Assembly: GCA_023398165.1 (NCBI GenBank)
Contig: JAEWSQ010000003.1
Location: forward strand, 85,960 to 149,959
DNA length: 64,000 bases
Source: Spirochaetota bacterium
GTDB taxonomy: Bacteria > Spirochaetota > Spirochaetia > Treponematales > Treponemataceae
Reading direction: 5' to 3'
The first letter of the stretch is position 1. Each line of letters begins with the position of its first letter. Positions 41,099-49,661 of this stretch are shown here, one piece after another. Made by a program: the position numbers and the translations under genes. The notes under the pieces are model-generated. The model made no database searches and was not told the DNA's origin. It worked only from the letters and a program-made list of their open reading frames with translations.

Positions 41099-42655
41099 AT
41101 GACGGTTGTTAGTTTTTCTCCCTTTGGTTTTGAAGGCTCTCTTGTGACAATAGAAGTAGATTTGCGCCGTGGAATTCCTGCTATAGATCTTGTAGGCCTT
41201 GCAGATAACGCTGTAAAAGAATCCCGGGAGCGTATGAGAGCGGCTATACGTAATTCCGGTTTTGAATTCCCCCTTGAAAGAGTGCTTATCAGCCTGTCCC
41301 CTGCAGATGTAAAAAAGGAGGGTGCGGGTTTTGATTTAGCTATAGCACTCGCCGTTCTTAGTGCAAAGAATCCCCAATCTCTGCCCGCTCTGGATTCTTC
41401 ATTCCGCATTCTTGTAATGGGAGAACTGGAATTATCGGGCCGTGTCAGGCCGGTGAGAGGAATCCATGCAGCCGTATCAACTGCACTGGAGCAGGGAATA
41501 TCAGTGTGTATTGTTCCAAAAGAAAATGAGGACGAGGCTTCCTGCAGCGATGAAGTAAAAGTTATTGCTGTTGAAAACTTATGCGAAGCCTATACCATGT
41601 TTGCAAGTATTTCTGAGGGGGTTTTACCATCACGTTCAATTCAATCAGCTCATATTGCCTCGGATAAAGAGGAGCTTATTTTTCCGCCTGTTAATTCCGG
41701 CGAAGATTTTGAAGAAATAAAGGGACTCCCTTTTCTTGTCCGGGGTCTGCAGATAGCGGCAGCAGGAGCTCATAATCTTATGACCTACGGTCCTCCGGGG
41801 TGCGGAAAAACGCTTGCCCTGCAGAAATTTCCTTCACTGCTTCCGGAATTGAGCCTTCAAGAATCACGCCCTGTAACACGTATTTACAGTCTTGCAGGCT
41901 GTATGGAAAACGGCGAGCGACTTATTCGAAAAGCGCCTTTCCGCGTCCCTCACCAGAGTGCAACACTCGAAGGTCTTATAGGAGGAGGTCTCCAGTGCAG
42001 ACCGGGGGAGGTTTCGCTTGCCCATAACGGCGTTCTGTTTCTTGACGAAGCCTCCGAGTTTAGAACTACCGTTCTGCAGTCGCTACGGGTACCGCTTGAG
42101 GAAGGAAGGGTAACACTGAGCAGAGCGGGGAGACATACCGTTTTTCCTGCACAGTTCCAGCTGCTGCTTGCATCGAATCCCTGTCCCTGCGGAAACTTCG
42201 GAGTCGAAGATAAAATCTGCGTCTGCCCTCCCCGTTCGATCGAGCTTTATTGGAAGAAGTTTTCCTCTCCTCTTCTTGACCGCATCGATATTCGTGTACC
42301 TGTTCTTCAAAAGGGATCCACTATATTAACATCATCCAGCAAGCCTCTTTCATCCTCCTTTCTCCGTACAGATATTGAGAGGGCTGTTGCGGTACAGAGA
42401 AAAAGGCAGGGAAAAAGAAATGCACGTCTGCATTCAGAAGAAATTGCAGAGCTCTGTCCTTTATCACCCGGTGTGAACGGATTTTTAAAAGAGCAAAGCT
42501 CCGTTTTGGGTTTCTCATCGCGTGCAGTTCACAGCTGTATAAAACTTGCACGCACAATTGCAGATATGAGGGGAGGCTCTGCTATCAGAGTGGAAGATAT
42601 GGAAGAAGCGGTACTGTACCGGAAAAATGAAGGGGGAGGCGGAATGCTGTTCTAG
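41099..42655 (+). CDS. comM: YifB/ComM family Mg-chelatase-like AAA ATPase
   Basis: A hexameric helicase-like ATPase that helps branch migration during natural transformation where studied. The start is ATG 41099, preceded by AAAGAGG at 6 bases; the in-frame ATG at 41084 lies upstream of that site. The N-terminal Lon-protease-like fold (SLVTIEVDLRRGIPAIDLVGL) is followed by the Mg-chelatase ATPase with Walker A YGPPGCGKT near residue 229, Walker B LFLDEASEF near 312, and the C-terminal Mg_chelatase_C domain. The zinc-like cysteines CPCGNFGVEDKICVC are present. Divergent from the aldo/keto reductase. Confidence 0.93.
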   Translation: MTVVSFSPFGFEGSLVTIEVDLRRGIPAIDLVGLADNAVKESRERMRAAIRNSGFEFPLERVLISLSPADVKKEGAGFDLAIALAVLSAKNPQSLPALDSSFRILVMGELELSGRVRPVRGIHAAVSTALEQGISVCIVPKENEDEASCSDEVKVIAVENLCEAYTMFASISEGVLPSRSIQSAHIASDKEELIFPPVNSGEDFEEIKGLPFLVRGLQIAAAGAHNLMTYGPPGCGKTLALQKFPSLLPELSLQESRPVTRIYSLAGCMENGERLIRKAPFRVPHQSATLEGLIGGGLQCRPGEVSLAHNGVLFLDEASEFRTTVLQSLRVPLEEGRVTLSRAGRHTVFPAQFQLLLASNPCPCGNFGVEDKICVCPPRSIELYWKKFSSPLLDRIDIRVPVLQKGSTILTSSSKPLSSSFLRTDIERAVAVQRKRQGKRNARLHSEEIAELCPLSPGVNGFLKEQSSVLGFSSRAVHSCIKLARTIADMRGGSAIRVEDMEEAVLYRKNEGGGGMLF

Positions 42656-42675
42656 TGTGAATTTCCGGCCAGTAT

Positions 42676-44580
42676 TCAGGCTGTCGGTTTCTTCTGAGTT
42701 TGTTTCTTAAACTGAGTTGGAGTGCATCCGGTTTCTCTTTTAAAAAGAGAGCTGAATGAATTTGATGTGTGGAAACCCACGTCAAAGGCTATTTCTGTTA
42801 CGGATTTTTCGGTGGTATTTAATAATGTTTTTGCCTGATTCATTCTTGTGTTTGTAAGGTATTCAGAGTATGAACAGCCGCTGCATTTTTTAAAAACAGA
42901 TTTAAAATATGACTCACTAATGCATACTGCATCGGCTACATCCTTTACAGAAATTGCTTGTGCAAAATGCTCATCAATATATTCTTTTGCCTTTCTTACA
43001 ATATTAAGCGACCGGTTTGTATGAGAACAGGATACAATACCTATAATTTCCTCTGTCCTTGATTTGAGCCATTCTTCGATGTGTATTTGATTCCGCATAT
43101 GCGCTGCTTCGGAAAAAACTTTTTCACTAACCTCGAGCAGTCTGTTTACATCTCCTCCTCCGGTGATTGCCGATTCAATCATCGCGCCTAAAAGCTCGTA
43201 AATTCTTATTTTTAATAGTTTTTCGGCTTTTGCACTATAACGGAATAAGAGTCCCAAAAGTGTCTGCAGTAATTCCCGGGCCTTTACACTGTCTCCCATT
43301 CTAACTGCAGATAAGAATGAATTCCGCTCTTTTAAAGGATACTCTATTCTAATAACTTCTTCCTGAAGGTCTGTTATGTGAACGACTTGTCCGCTTCCCA
43401 TAGATTCCGCATATTCCGAGGCATTTACCGCCTCTGTATATGATTCCCTAAGGTTTTCAAGACCTGAATAACTGCGTCCAATGCCGAAATCATAGTTTCT
43501 TAAAATATCAAGAGATTTTCGGAGGTGTTCACATATCCGTATGGTTTCACTTCTTCCAAAGTCCGGATTCTGGGAAATTGAAAGACAAATTCCGGTCATA
43601 TCGGTCCCGAGAGGTATGAGAATAAACTGATTCTTTCCCCGTATTCTGTTCAGTATTACTGATATCTCTGCGGTAAGCTGTTTTTTTTCATTATCTATGC
43701 AGTTTTCTAAGCTGCTGTTGTGATTTCCCGTTTCCTTAAACACAATAAATGTGTTCATATCTGCCGGATACTGGAGCTGTTTGAGCATTTCGCATATTTG
43801 CCGGTGATTACACTCATTGATCGCAATATTCTGAACTAAATCTTCTCTGATGTATGAAATTATTGTATCGGTTTTTCTCCGCTTTTCTCTTAAATCCAGA
43901 GTTCTACCGGTTCCCATGAGCACTGTGCTTACAAGGATTCCAGAATAGTAAAGCATCTGGTTTTGAAATACAACAAAGGAAAAAACTGTTAGAGAAAAGA
44001 TCAGCTTTCCTGCATTATACAATACTATACTTCTATGCGGAGCTTTTGTTTTGCTGATAGTATCTATTGTTTTACTAAAAATCAGTATTGCAGGAATCAA
44101 ATACAGAATTGAAGGTATTTCTTTAGTAAAAAAAGGAATAGTGAATTTTGCAGATGTTGAGTCATACACGCTGAAGCTTCCAATCGAAAAGATCAATTCC
44201 GATCCAGTTGTAAAAAGAGTATTGAGCATGCAGAAAGAAGTGCCGAGTGTGATTCCTATAATACACTGTTTCAGGATTCTGGATGTAGCCGATATGTCAG
44301 GCCGGGAAAAATCTGACAGCGCCAGCAGGGGAATAAGGAAAGCGAAGAAAATAAATGAGCGTATATTGTCTATTATCAAAGGCAGCGGGTGCGTACCTGA
44401 CAGTATTTGAACAGGCTGCCCGAAAAGGTAAAGGCAAAGAAAAAGAATGAAAAATGCAAAATACCAGGTAGAATCAGGTTTTGAATCCTCAAAAAAAATA
44501 ACATAAAGGAAGTACACCAGGAGAAGAATGCTTATAAGGGCGGGAACTAAAATGTTCTCAAATATCAAAAAAGCAGGCAT
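42676..44580 (-). CDS. AraC-family regulator with multi-pass membrane N-terminus
   Basis: About 634 residues: six or more hydrophobic helices up to about 225, a cytoplasmic central region, and an AraC DNA-binding domain at the end with two helix-turn-helix units (ISVKDVADAVCISESYFKSVFKKCSG and KSVTEIAFDVGFHTSNSFSSLFKRETG). This class senses at the membrane and controls carbohydrate or uptake genes. The TATACT -10 at 44590-44595 lies 9 bases before the ATG and no Shine-Dalgarno is visible. It is the last gene in a same-strand run dctP-dctQ-dctM-YcxB-AraC and is a fair candidate to regulate the TRAP operon. Confidence 0.85.
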   Translation of the reverse strand: MPAFLIFENILVPALISILLLVYFLYVIFFEDSKPDSTWYFAFFILFLCLYLFGQPVQILSGTHPLPLIIDNIRSFIFFAFLIPLLALSDFSRPDISATSRILKQCIIGITLGTSFCMLNTLFTTGSELIFSIGSFSVYDSTSAKFTIPFFTKEIPSILYLIPAILIFSKTIDTISKTKAPHRSIVLYNAGKLIFSLTVFSFVVFQNQMLYYSGILVSTVLMGTGRTLDLREKRRKTDTIISYIREDLVQNIAINECNHRQICEMLKQLQYPADMNTFIVFKETGNHNSSLENCIDNEKKQLTAEISVILNRIRGKNQFILIPLGTDMTGICLSISQNPDFGRSETIRICEHLRKSLDILRNYDFGIGRSYSGLENLRESYTEAVNASEYAESMGSGQVVHITDLQEEVIRIEYPLKERNSFLSAVRMGDSVKARELLQTLLGLLFRYSAKAEKLLKIRIYELLGAMIESAITGGGDVNRLLEVSEKVFSEAAHMRNQIHIEEWLKSRTEEIIGIVSCSHTNRSLNIVRKAKEYIDEHFAQAISVKDVADAVCISESYFKSVFKKCSGCSYSEYLTNTRMNQAKTLLNTTEKSVTEIAFDVGFHTSNSFSSLFKRETGCTPTQFKKQTQKKPTA

Positions 44581-44629
44581 TGTTATGGTAGTATACCACA
44601 ACAATGCCGTAAGGTATAGGTAATTTTTC

Positions 44630-45097
44630 CTATTTTATTTGTTTTGAAAGGAATTCAAAGAAAACAGCACTCTTATCCGCCAGAACTTCCTTGGAGAGAA
44701 TGAATCCTTCTTTTTTCCGGGTATAGATAATAATCATGCCGAAAACCCTTACTATTGAATGCAATTCCCAGTAATCCACATGAGAATTCTTTTTACCTGA
44801 GGCAACAATCATTTCGTTATCAGTAAAATTTATGTGCATATCTGCAGGCATTTTTTTAACAATATTCCGGCTCCGCCATAGAATTAGTAATGGCTGAACG
44901 ACCGGGAATATGCAAATACCCAGGATTATGAGTATTCTTACAGGAATGCCTGTCTCATTCCAGAATCTGACTGCAAGAAGAACCATGGAAGCAGTAAAAA
45001 CCGTATTTACCGCACCTGTAAAGGAACGGTAAATGTTCATCATGCTTAGAGTCCACAGATTTGCAGGTTTTATACAATAATTAAAACTGAATACCAT
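44630..45097 (-). CDS. YcxB-like membrane protein
   Basis: A 155-residue protein with two transmembrane helices (about 30-50 and 55-75) and a C-terminal soluble beta domain (INFTDNEMIVASGKKNSHVDYWELHSIVRVFGMIIIYT), which is the pattern of the YcxB-like family (PF14317). Function is not established for the family. It lies 13 bases after dctM on the same strand and may be co-transcribed with the TRAP genes. Confidence 0.75.
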   Translation of the reverse strand: MVFSFNYCIKPANLWTLSMMNIYRSFTGAVNTVFTASMVLLAVRFWNETGIPVRILIILGICIFPVVQPLLILWRSRNIVKKMPADMHINFTDNEMIVASGKKNSHVDYWELHSIVRVFGMIIIYTRKKEGFILSKEVLADKSAVFFEFLSKQIK

Positions 45098-45109
45098 GCT
45101 GTTTTATTC

Positions 45110-46402
45110 CTACTTGAAAAGAGAAGGCAGTAAAAGACTTATTGACGGTATGAATGTAACCAGCAGTAATGCGATGATCATACACAAGTAGAAGGGCAGT
45201 GTTGCTTTAACCAATCTTTCAATGGACACTTTGCTGACAGCCGAGCCTATGAAAAGCACCGATCCGACCGGGGGGGTCAAGAGTCCGATTCCGCAGTTTA
45301 GGACAACCATAATGCCGAATTGGACAGGATCTATTCCACTGCTTGTGGCAATAGGCAGCAGTATGGGTGTTGTGATCAGGATAATAGGCGCCATATCCAT
45401 TATGCAGCCGAGAATTAAAAGAATTACATTCAGCATGAGTGCAAGAATTATGCGGTTGTCTGTTAACCCGAGGATTGCCTGAGCGGCTAAGGCGGGAACA
45501 TTCAATCTGGTTAGGAGAAAACCGAAAATACTCGATGTGGATATTAGAATTAAGACGATAGATAGTGTATTTACACATTGCCCTAAAACTTGCCAAACTC
45601 CTTTCCAGTTTAGTCCCTTATAAATAAAGACGCTTACTATCAGACTGTAAAAGACTGCAATTGCTGCAGACTCTGTAGCGGTGAATACACCGCCTACTAC
45701 TCCGACTACTACTATAAGGACAGCAGCCAGAGCCCAAAACGATGAGCCTATCTGTTTAATAAGATTAATCAGGCGGAATTTTTCACCTTTGGGGTATTTT
45801 CGCCTGACAGAAATTATATAGGCGCCGATCATAAGGCTTCCCGCAAGAATTGCAGCAGGAAGGTAACCGGCTAGGAAAAGGCTGCCTATTGAAATTCCGC
45901 CGGCTGTTGTTGCATAAATGACCATGTTATGACTTGGGGGGACAAGAAGACCTTCACAGGAACTTGTGATCGTTACTGCCGCAGAAAAGTCATCATCGTA
46001 TCCCTGGTCAACCATCATTGGAATCATGATGCTTCCAATAGAGGCAGTGTCGGCGGCTGCAGAACCTGAAATTCCTCCGAAAAAGTAGGATGCAACTATG
46101 TTAACCATAGCCATCCCTCCCCTCATCCATCCTACACATGCATCGGCCAGCGCGATTAATTTTTGAGAAATACCGCCTGAGCCCATAAGGTAGCCCATGG
46201 TTATAAAGAAGGGAACCGCCATCAGGCTGAACGAGCTTATTCCCTTAACCATTTGCTGGGCTACTGTCGTTAGCGGCAGACCCTGATAAAGCAGACAGAT
46301 GATCGAAGAAAGTGCAACCGCATAGGCGATTGGAAAACGTAATATAATAAAGAGAAAAAAGGATCCAAGAAGAAGCAATATAGCAATACCGTTTGCGCTC
46401 AT
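45110..46402 (-). CDS. dctM: TRAP transporter large permease (DctM-like)
   Basis: Main membrane channel of the tripartite ATP-independent uptake system, 430 residues with about 12 hydrophobic segments. Family features: FFGGISGSAAADTASIGSIMIPMM near residue 108 and DMAPIILITTPILLPIA near 340, then GLLTPPVGSVLFIGSAVSKV. Its start overlaps dctQ by four bases. Typical substrates are C4-dicarboxylates, sugar acids or N-acetylneuraminate; nothing here fixes which. Confidence 0.93.
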   Translation of the reverse strand: MSANGIAILLLLGSFFLFIILRFPIAYAVALSSIICLLYQGLPLTTVAQQMVKGISSFSLMAVPFFITMGYLMGSGGISQKLIALADACVGWMRGGMAMVNIVASYFFGGISGSAAADTASIGSIMIPMMVDQGYDDDFSAAVTITSSCEGLLVPPSHNMVIYATTAGGISIGSLFLAGYLPAAILAGSLMIGAYIISVRRKYPKGEKFRLINLIKQIGSSFWALAAVLIVVVGVVGGVFTATESAAIAVFYSLIVSVFIYKGLNWKGVWQVLGQCVNTLSIVLILISTSSIFGFLLTRLNVPALAAQAILGLTDNRIILALMLNVILLILGCIMDMAPIILITTPILLPIATSSGIDPVQFGIMVVLNCGIGLLTPPVGSVLFIGSAVSKVSIERLVKATLPFYLCMIIALLLVTFIPSISLLLPSLFK

Positions 46403-46926
46403 TTTTCAGTATCCTCCCCGAGAACTAGCATTTTAATCTGTTCGTATAGTGTTTCAAATTCAAAAATAACCATTGCTACCCCTGCAAGCGGAATCGGGAA
46501 ATACATCCAGAACCGCGAAAGAAAGGGCATACTCACATAAAATCCCCGCGATCCGAGTTTTCGGGCATATTCCCATCCTACGAAGATCATAATAAATCCC
46601 AAAATCATTACAGCTATATCGGATATGAGATCCAAAACAGCAAGCACTTTTTTTGGAAGGTATATATCAAATGCGGTCATTCGTATATGTGATTTCCGGC
46701 GGATTGCCAGCGCTGCCGATAATACGGCCATATATGCCATACACGAGAGAACTACTTCCTCGCTCCATGCAGGATCCGGAATAAAAGGAATATATCTTCC
46801 TGCGACAGCCATCGCAGTAATAACAATATCCGCTACAAGCAAAATTTTACAGATAAAAAGAACCGCCCTGTCGACATGGTCGTAGAACGGTTTTATTTTA
46901 TCCACAGTACGAAAAAAACCTCTCAT
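46399..46926 (-). CDS. dctQ: TRAP transporter small permease (DctQ-like)
   Basis: A 175-residue four-helix membrane protein that joins DctM. The start is ATG 46926 (MRGFFRTVDKIKPF), with AGAGGAG upstream; a more distal in-frame start at 46944 lies within that leader. RYIPFIPDPAWSEEVVL and LAIRRKSHIRMTAFDIYLP are typical. A strong hairpin sits between dctP and this gene. Confidence 0.9.
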   Translation of the reverse strand: MRGFFRTVDKIKPFYDHVDRAVLFICKILLVADIVITAMAVAGRYIPFIPDPAWSEEVVLSCMAYMAVLSAALAIRRKSHIRMTAFDIYLPKKVLAVLDLISDIAVMILGFIMIFVGWEYARKLGSRGFYVSMPFLSRFWMYFPIPLAGVAMVIFEFETLYEQIKMLVLGEDTEK

Positions 46927-46945
46927 TGTGACTCCTCTATACATA

Positions 46946-46987
46946 ATACTGCCGGTACAACAGCGGGAGGCTGTATACCGGCAGTAT
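46946..46987 (-). repeat. Strong hairpin between dctP and dctQ
   Basis: ATACTGCCGGT and ACCGGCAGTAT (11 perfect pairs, 46946-46956 and 46977-46987), with an inner ACAGC/GCTGT. It follows the dctP stop by about 50 bases and precedes the dctQ ribosome site. It lacks a T-run. It likely shields the 3' end of a shorter dctP mRNA, giving more binding protein than channel. Confidence 0.7.
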
Positions 46988-47039
46988 AGTGACTGCAGCT
47001 GTACTTTACGGCTGTATTACTAAACCGTAAAACAGGTTT

Positions 47040-48059
47040 TTACTGCATATCTAAAATTTGCTGATACAGAGCTGCGTTTTTGGCACTTGACTCTTTGATA
47101 ATAGCTGCGCAGGCTTTTTGCCAGGGAGCTACATCTTTTACTTCTACTACAACAGCTCCTTCAGCTGCAAGCTGCTTAAGAACTTCTTTCTCGGCACCTT
47201 CAGAAAGCTCTCTGTTATATTTGGAGGCAATTTTTCCGGCTTCGACAAGGGCATTCTGCTGTTTTTCTGAAAGTTTATTCCATGCTTCATCGGTAATAAT
47301 TACCTGAATAGCACCTAATGTATGACCGTCGAGAATCATATAGGGAGCAACTTCGTTAAAGACCTTTGCTTTGTAATTAGCGATCGGCTGTTCAGCGGCA
47401 TCAACAACACCGGTCTGAAGAGCTGAATACAGTTCATTATAGCTTACAACAGTCGGGGATGCACCAAGTCCTTTAACCATCCCGTTCATAATAGGATCAT
47501 TCGAAACACGAATTTTCATTCCTTGAAGATCCTTCATGCTGTTAAGGGGTTTGCTTGAGAAGAAATGACGGAAACCTTCCTCTCCATAAAAAAGACCGCG
47601 GATTCCGGTACCGTTTTCATACGGCTCCAGGAGAAATTCAGGAGCGAGTTTACTGTCGGCAAATTTCCAGAAGTGATCTCTATTGGCAAAGGTATACGGA
47701 ATAGAAAGCAGTTTTGACTTTTCTCCGCCGTAGCTGGTAAGTGCAAATGCTGATATTCTGGACATGTCTATAGTGCCGCTTCCGCCGAGCATAGCATCAA
47801 GAACATCCTGTTCAGCACCAAGAACTCCATTAGCCTGAATATTGAGCAAAACGGTTCCGCCTGATAATCTCTCAACTTCTTCCTTGAATTTTGCACCGGT
47901 TTTACCAACGATTGAATCCATAGGGTTAACCTCTGCATACACAAGAGTTATAGTTTTTTCACTGCTTGCTGCAGGTGCTGCTGCCTCACTCTTTCCCTTG
48001 GCTGCTATCATGGATAGAGCCAGTACCATAGTTACAAGAACCAACAGATACTTTTTCAT
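47040..48059 (-). CDS. dctP: TRAP transporter substrate-binding protein (DctP-like)
   Basis: Periplasmic solute receptor, 339 residues. The signal region MKKYLLVLVTMVLALSMIAAKGKSEAAA is spirochaete-like. The mature part has YAEVNPMDSIVGKTGAKF, GLFYGEEGFRHFFSSKPL, and MKIRVSNDPIMNGMVKGLGASPTVVSYNELYSALQTGVVDAAEQPIANY, in which the conserved arginine that binds the substrate carboxylate (MKIRVS) is present. AAGGAG precedes the ATG. First gene of the operon. Confidence 0.92.
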   Translation of the reverse strand: MKKYLLVLVTMVLALSMIAAKGKSEAAAPAASSEKTITLVYAEVNPMDSIVGKTGAKFKEEVERLSGGTVLLNIQANGVLGAEQDVLDAMLGGSGTIDMSRISAFALTSYGGEKSKLLSIPYTFANRDHFWKFADSKLAPEFLLEPYENGTGIRGLFYGEEGFRHFFSSKPLNSMKDLQGMKIRVSNDPIMNGMVKGLGASPTVVSYNELYSALQTGVVDAAEQPIANYKAKVFNEVAPYMILDGHTLGAIQVIITDEAWNKLSEKQQNALVEAGKIASKYNRELSEGAEKEVLKQLAAEGAVVVEVKDVAPWQKACAAIIKESSAKNAALYQQILDMQ

Positions 48060-48360
48060 AGCAATCTCCTTTGATTGTGTTTTCTGCCTGAAATTTTTTC
48101 GATTTCAGAACAAAGTATGGCTCATTGTACATCTGTTTTCTCTAACACGCCACTTAATACAGTGTTCATTTTTCATTATTTGTATTATACTAGTATGCAA
48201 ATATACTTTATATCTATCCAATTGTATTACCGTTCGAAAGTATACTGTTTTTAAGGAATTCTGCCCTTCGAGTCTGTATTACACTAGAAACCTCTGCTAC
48301 TATTTGTTTTACAGTATCATAGACTGGCTGCAATTTTTTTAAGCAAAGGAGAAAAGGCAT
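48060..48360. other. Divergent regulatory region between dctP and cupin genes
   Basis: About 300 bases without a gene. It holds the AAGGAG of dctP, an AT-rich stretch with the perfect palindrome ATACTAGTAT (48187-48196), and at the right end AAAGGAG for the cupin gene. The palindrome suits a GntR-type regulator, but no such gene is in the window. Confidence 0.45.
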
Positions 48361-48693
48361 ATGTTTAAGAAATTTATATCTTATGCTGATATGAAAGAAG
48401 AAATCGTAGAAGGCGATGTCGTGAGACGGATTTATACCGGAAATACTATTCAGGTGGTTGAGTACCGGTTTCCTGCAAATAAAGTTTTTCCTCCCCATTT
48501 TCATGAGAAGCAGGAACAAATGGGATATCTTGTGGAGGGCAAAATGGGTTTCTCTATAGGAGGGGAAAAGAAAGATCTTCATCCCGGAGAATGGTACCAT
48601 GCGCCGGCCGGTGTTGAACATAATGCATGGACGTATGATGAACCCTCTGTTCTATTAGATATTTTTTCTCCTCCAAGGGAAGATTTATGCTGA
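48361..48693 (+). CDS. Cupin-domain protein
   Basis: A 110-residue single-domain cupin barrel. Metal-binding residues of motif 1 are likely in FPPHFHEKQEQMGYLVEG (His, His, Glu-type set) and of motif 2 in PGEWYHAPAGVEHNAW. Such small cupins are isomerases, sugar-acid enzymes or ligand-binding proteins. It overlaps the EamA exporter start by seven bases, so the two are translated together. Divergent from the TRAP operon, which suggests a shared substrate, but this is inference. Confidence 0.85.
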   Translation: MFKKFISYADMKEEIVEGDVVRRIYTGNTIQVVEYRFPANKVFPPHFHEKQEQMGYLVEGKMGFSIGGEKKDLHPGEWYHAPAGVEHNAWTYDEPSVLLDIFSPPREDLC

Positions 48694-49601
48694 AGACCAT
48701 TAAAAAATCACAGACAGGAAGCAGCATACTGAGTAATCCCGTTACAGACATTATTACTGCGGCTTTGTTTTTTTCGACCAGCGGCATCTGGACAAAATTG
48801 TCCGGCCAGGATGCCTTTGTCCTGTCTTTTTTTAGAGCCTTTATTCCGGTACTGTTTATTAGTATTCTCAATATTTTTAGAGCCTCCGGCCGTAAAATTA
48901 TTCATCGTCCCGACAGGCGCCTGCTCCTTGCATCCGTTTTGAATGCGGTTCGAAGTCTGCTTTTTTTCCAGGCGCTTATTATTACAAGTATAAGCAAAGC
49001 TGTGATAATGCTCTATCTTTGGCCGGTTTTTGTTATGGGATGGAATTTGCTTTTTAAAAAAGAGAAAGTATCATTTTTCAAACTGGTATGTATACTTCTC
49101 GCTTTTGCTGGAATTGTTGTGATTTATCTTGAAAATTTTTTATCGCACTCAACAAAAACAAGCGATTTGTACGGTATGACCATTATGATGATCAGCTCGC
49201 TAATTTATTCACTCACTATTATTCTATTTAAAGAGCAGGGAAAAACACGGGATCATTATGAAATCACATTTTATCAGAATCTTTCCGCAGTTCCTCTCTT
49301 TTTTGCGGCCTCGATTATCCGGTTTAGTATTGTTCCGGATTCACTCGCATCAGTAAATCTTACAGGAATTGCGTTTGCCTGTCTTAACGGTCTTGTTCCG
49401 GGTATTTTCGGATTCGTTTTATACTTTAAGGGTATGAGCCGGATGGAATCAAGCAAGGCTGGTCAATTGGCATATCTTGAAGTTGTATTTTCGGTGCTCG
49501 CAGGAATAGTACTGTTTCACGAAAATCCGGGTCCCAGTTTTTTTGCAGGTGCTCTGCTCATTATTGCGGCTGCGGTTGGGCGGACCTTTTTGCGGGAATA
49601 A
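48687..49601 (+). CDS. EamA/DMT family transporter
   Basis: A ten-helix membrane exporter or permease of 304 residues in two EamA halves. LFFSTSGIWTKLSGQDAFVLSFFRAF starts the first, and NGLVPGIFGFVLYFKGMSRMESSKAGQLAYLEVVFSVLAGIVLFHE marks the second, which is the best-conserved DMT stretch. Substrate unknown. Ends at a strong hairpin that also serves xylA from the other side. Confidence 0.88.
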   Translation: MLKTIKKSQTGSSILSNPVTDIITAALFFSTSGIWTKLSGQDAFVLSFFRAFIPVLFISILNIFRASGRKIIHRPDRRLLLASVLNAVRSLLFFQALIITSISKAVIMLYLWPVFVMGWNLLFKKEKVSFFKLVCILLAFAGIVVIYLENFLSHSTKTSDLYGMTIMMISSLIYSLTIILFKEQGKTRDHYEITFYQNLSAVPLFFAASIIRFSIVPDSLASVNLTGIAFACLNGLVPGIFGFVLYFKGMSRMESSKAGQLAYLEVVFSVLAGIVLFHENPGPSFFAGALLIIAAAVGRTFLRE

Positions 49602-49603
49602 AA

Positions 49604-49630
49604 AAACCGGCAGATATACTCCGCCGGTTT
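49604..49630. terminator. Bidirectional terminator (EamA gene / xylA)
   Basis: AAACCGGC (49604-49611) and GCCGGTTT (49623-49630) form the stem. On the minus strand a run of seven T follows, so it is a proper terminator for xylA; on the plus strand the T-run is short. Confidence 0.85.
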
Positions 49631-49661
49631 ATTCGATGCATCATGCCGTTAAGCAGAGTGA

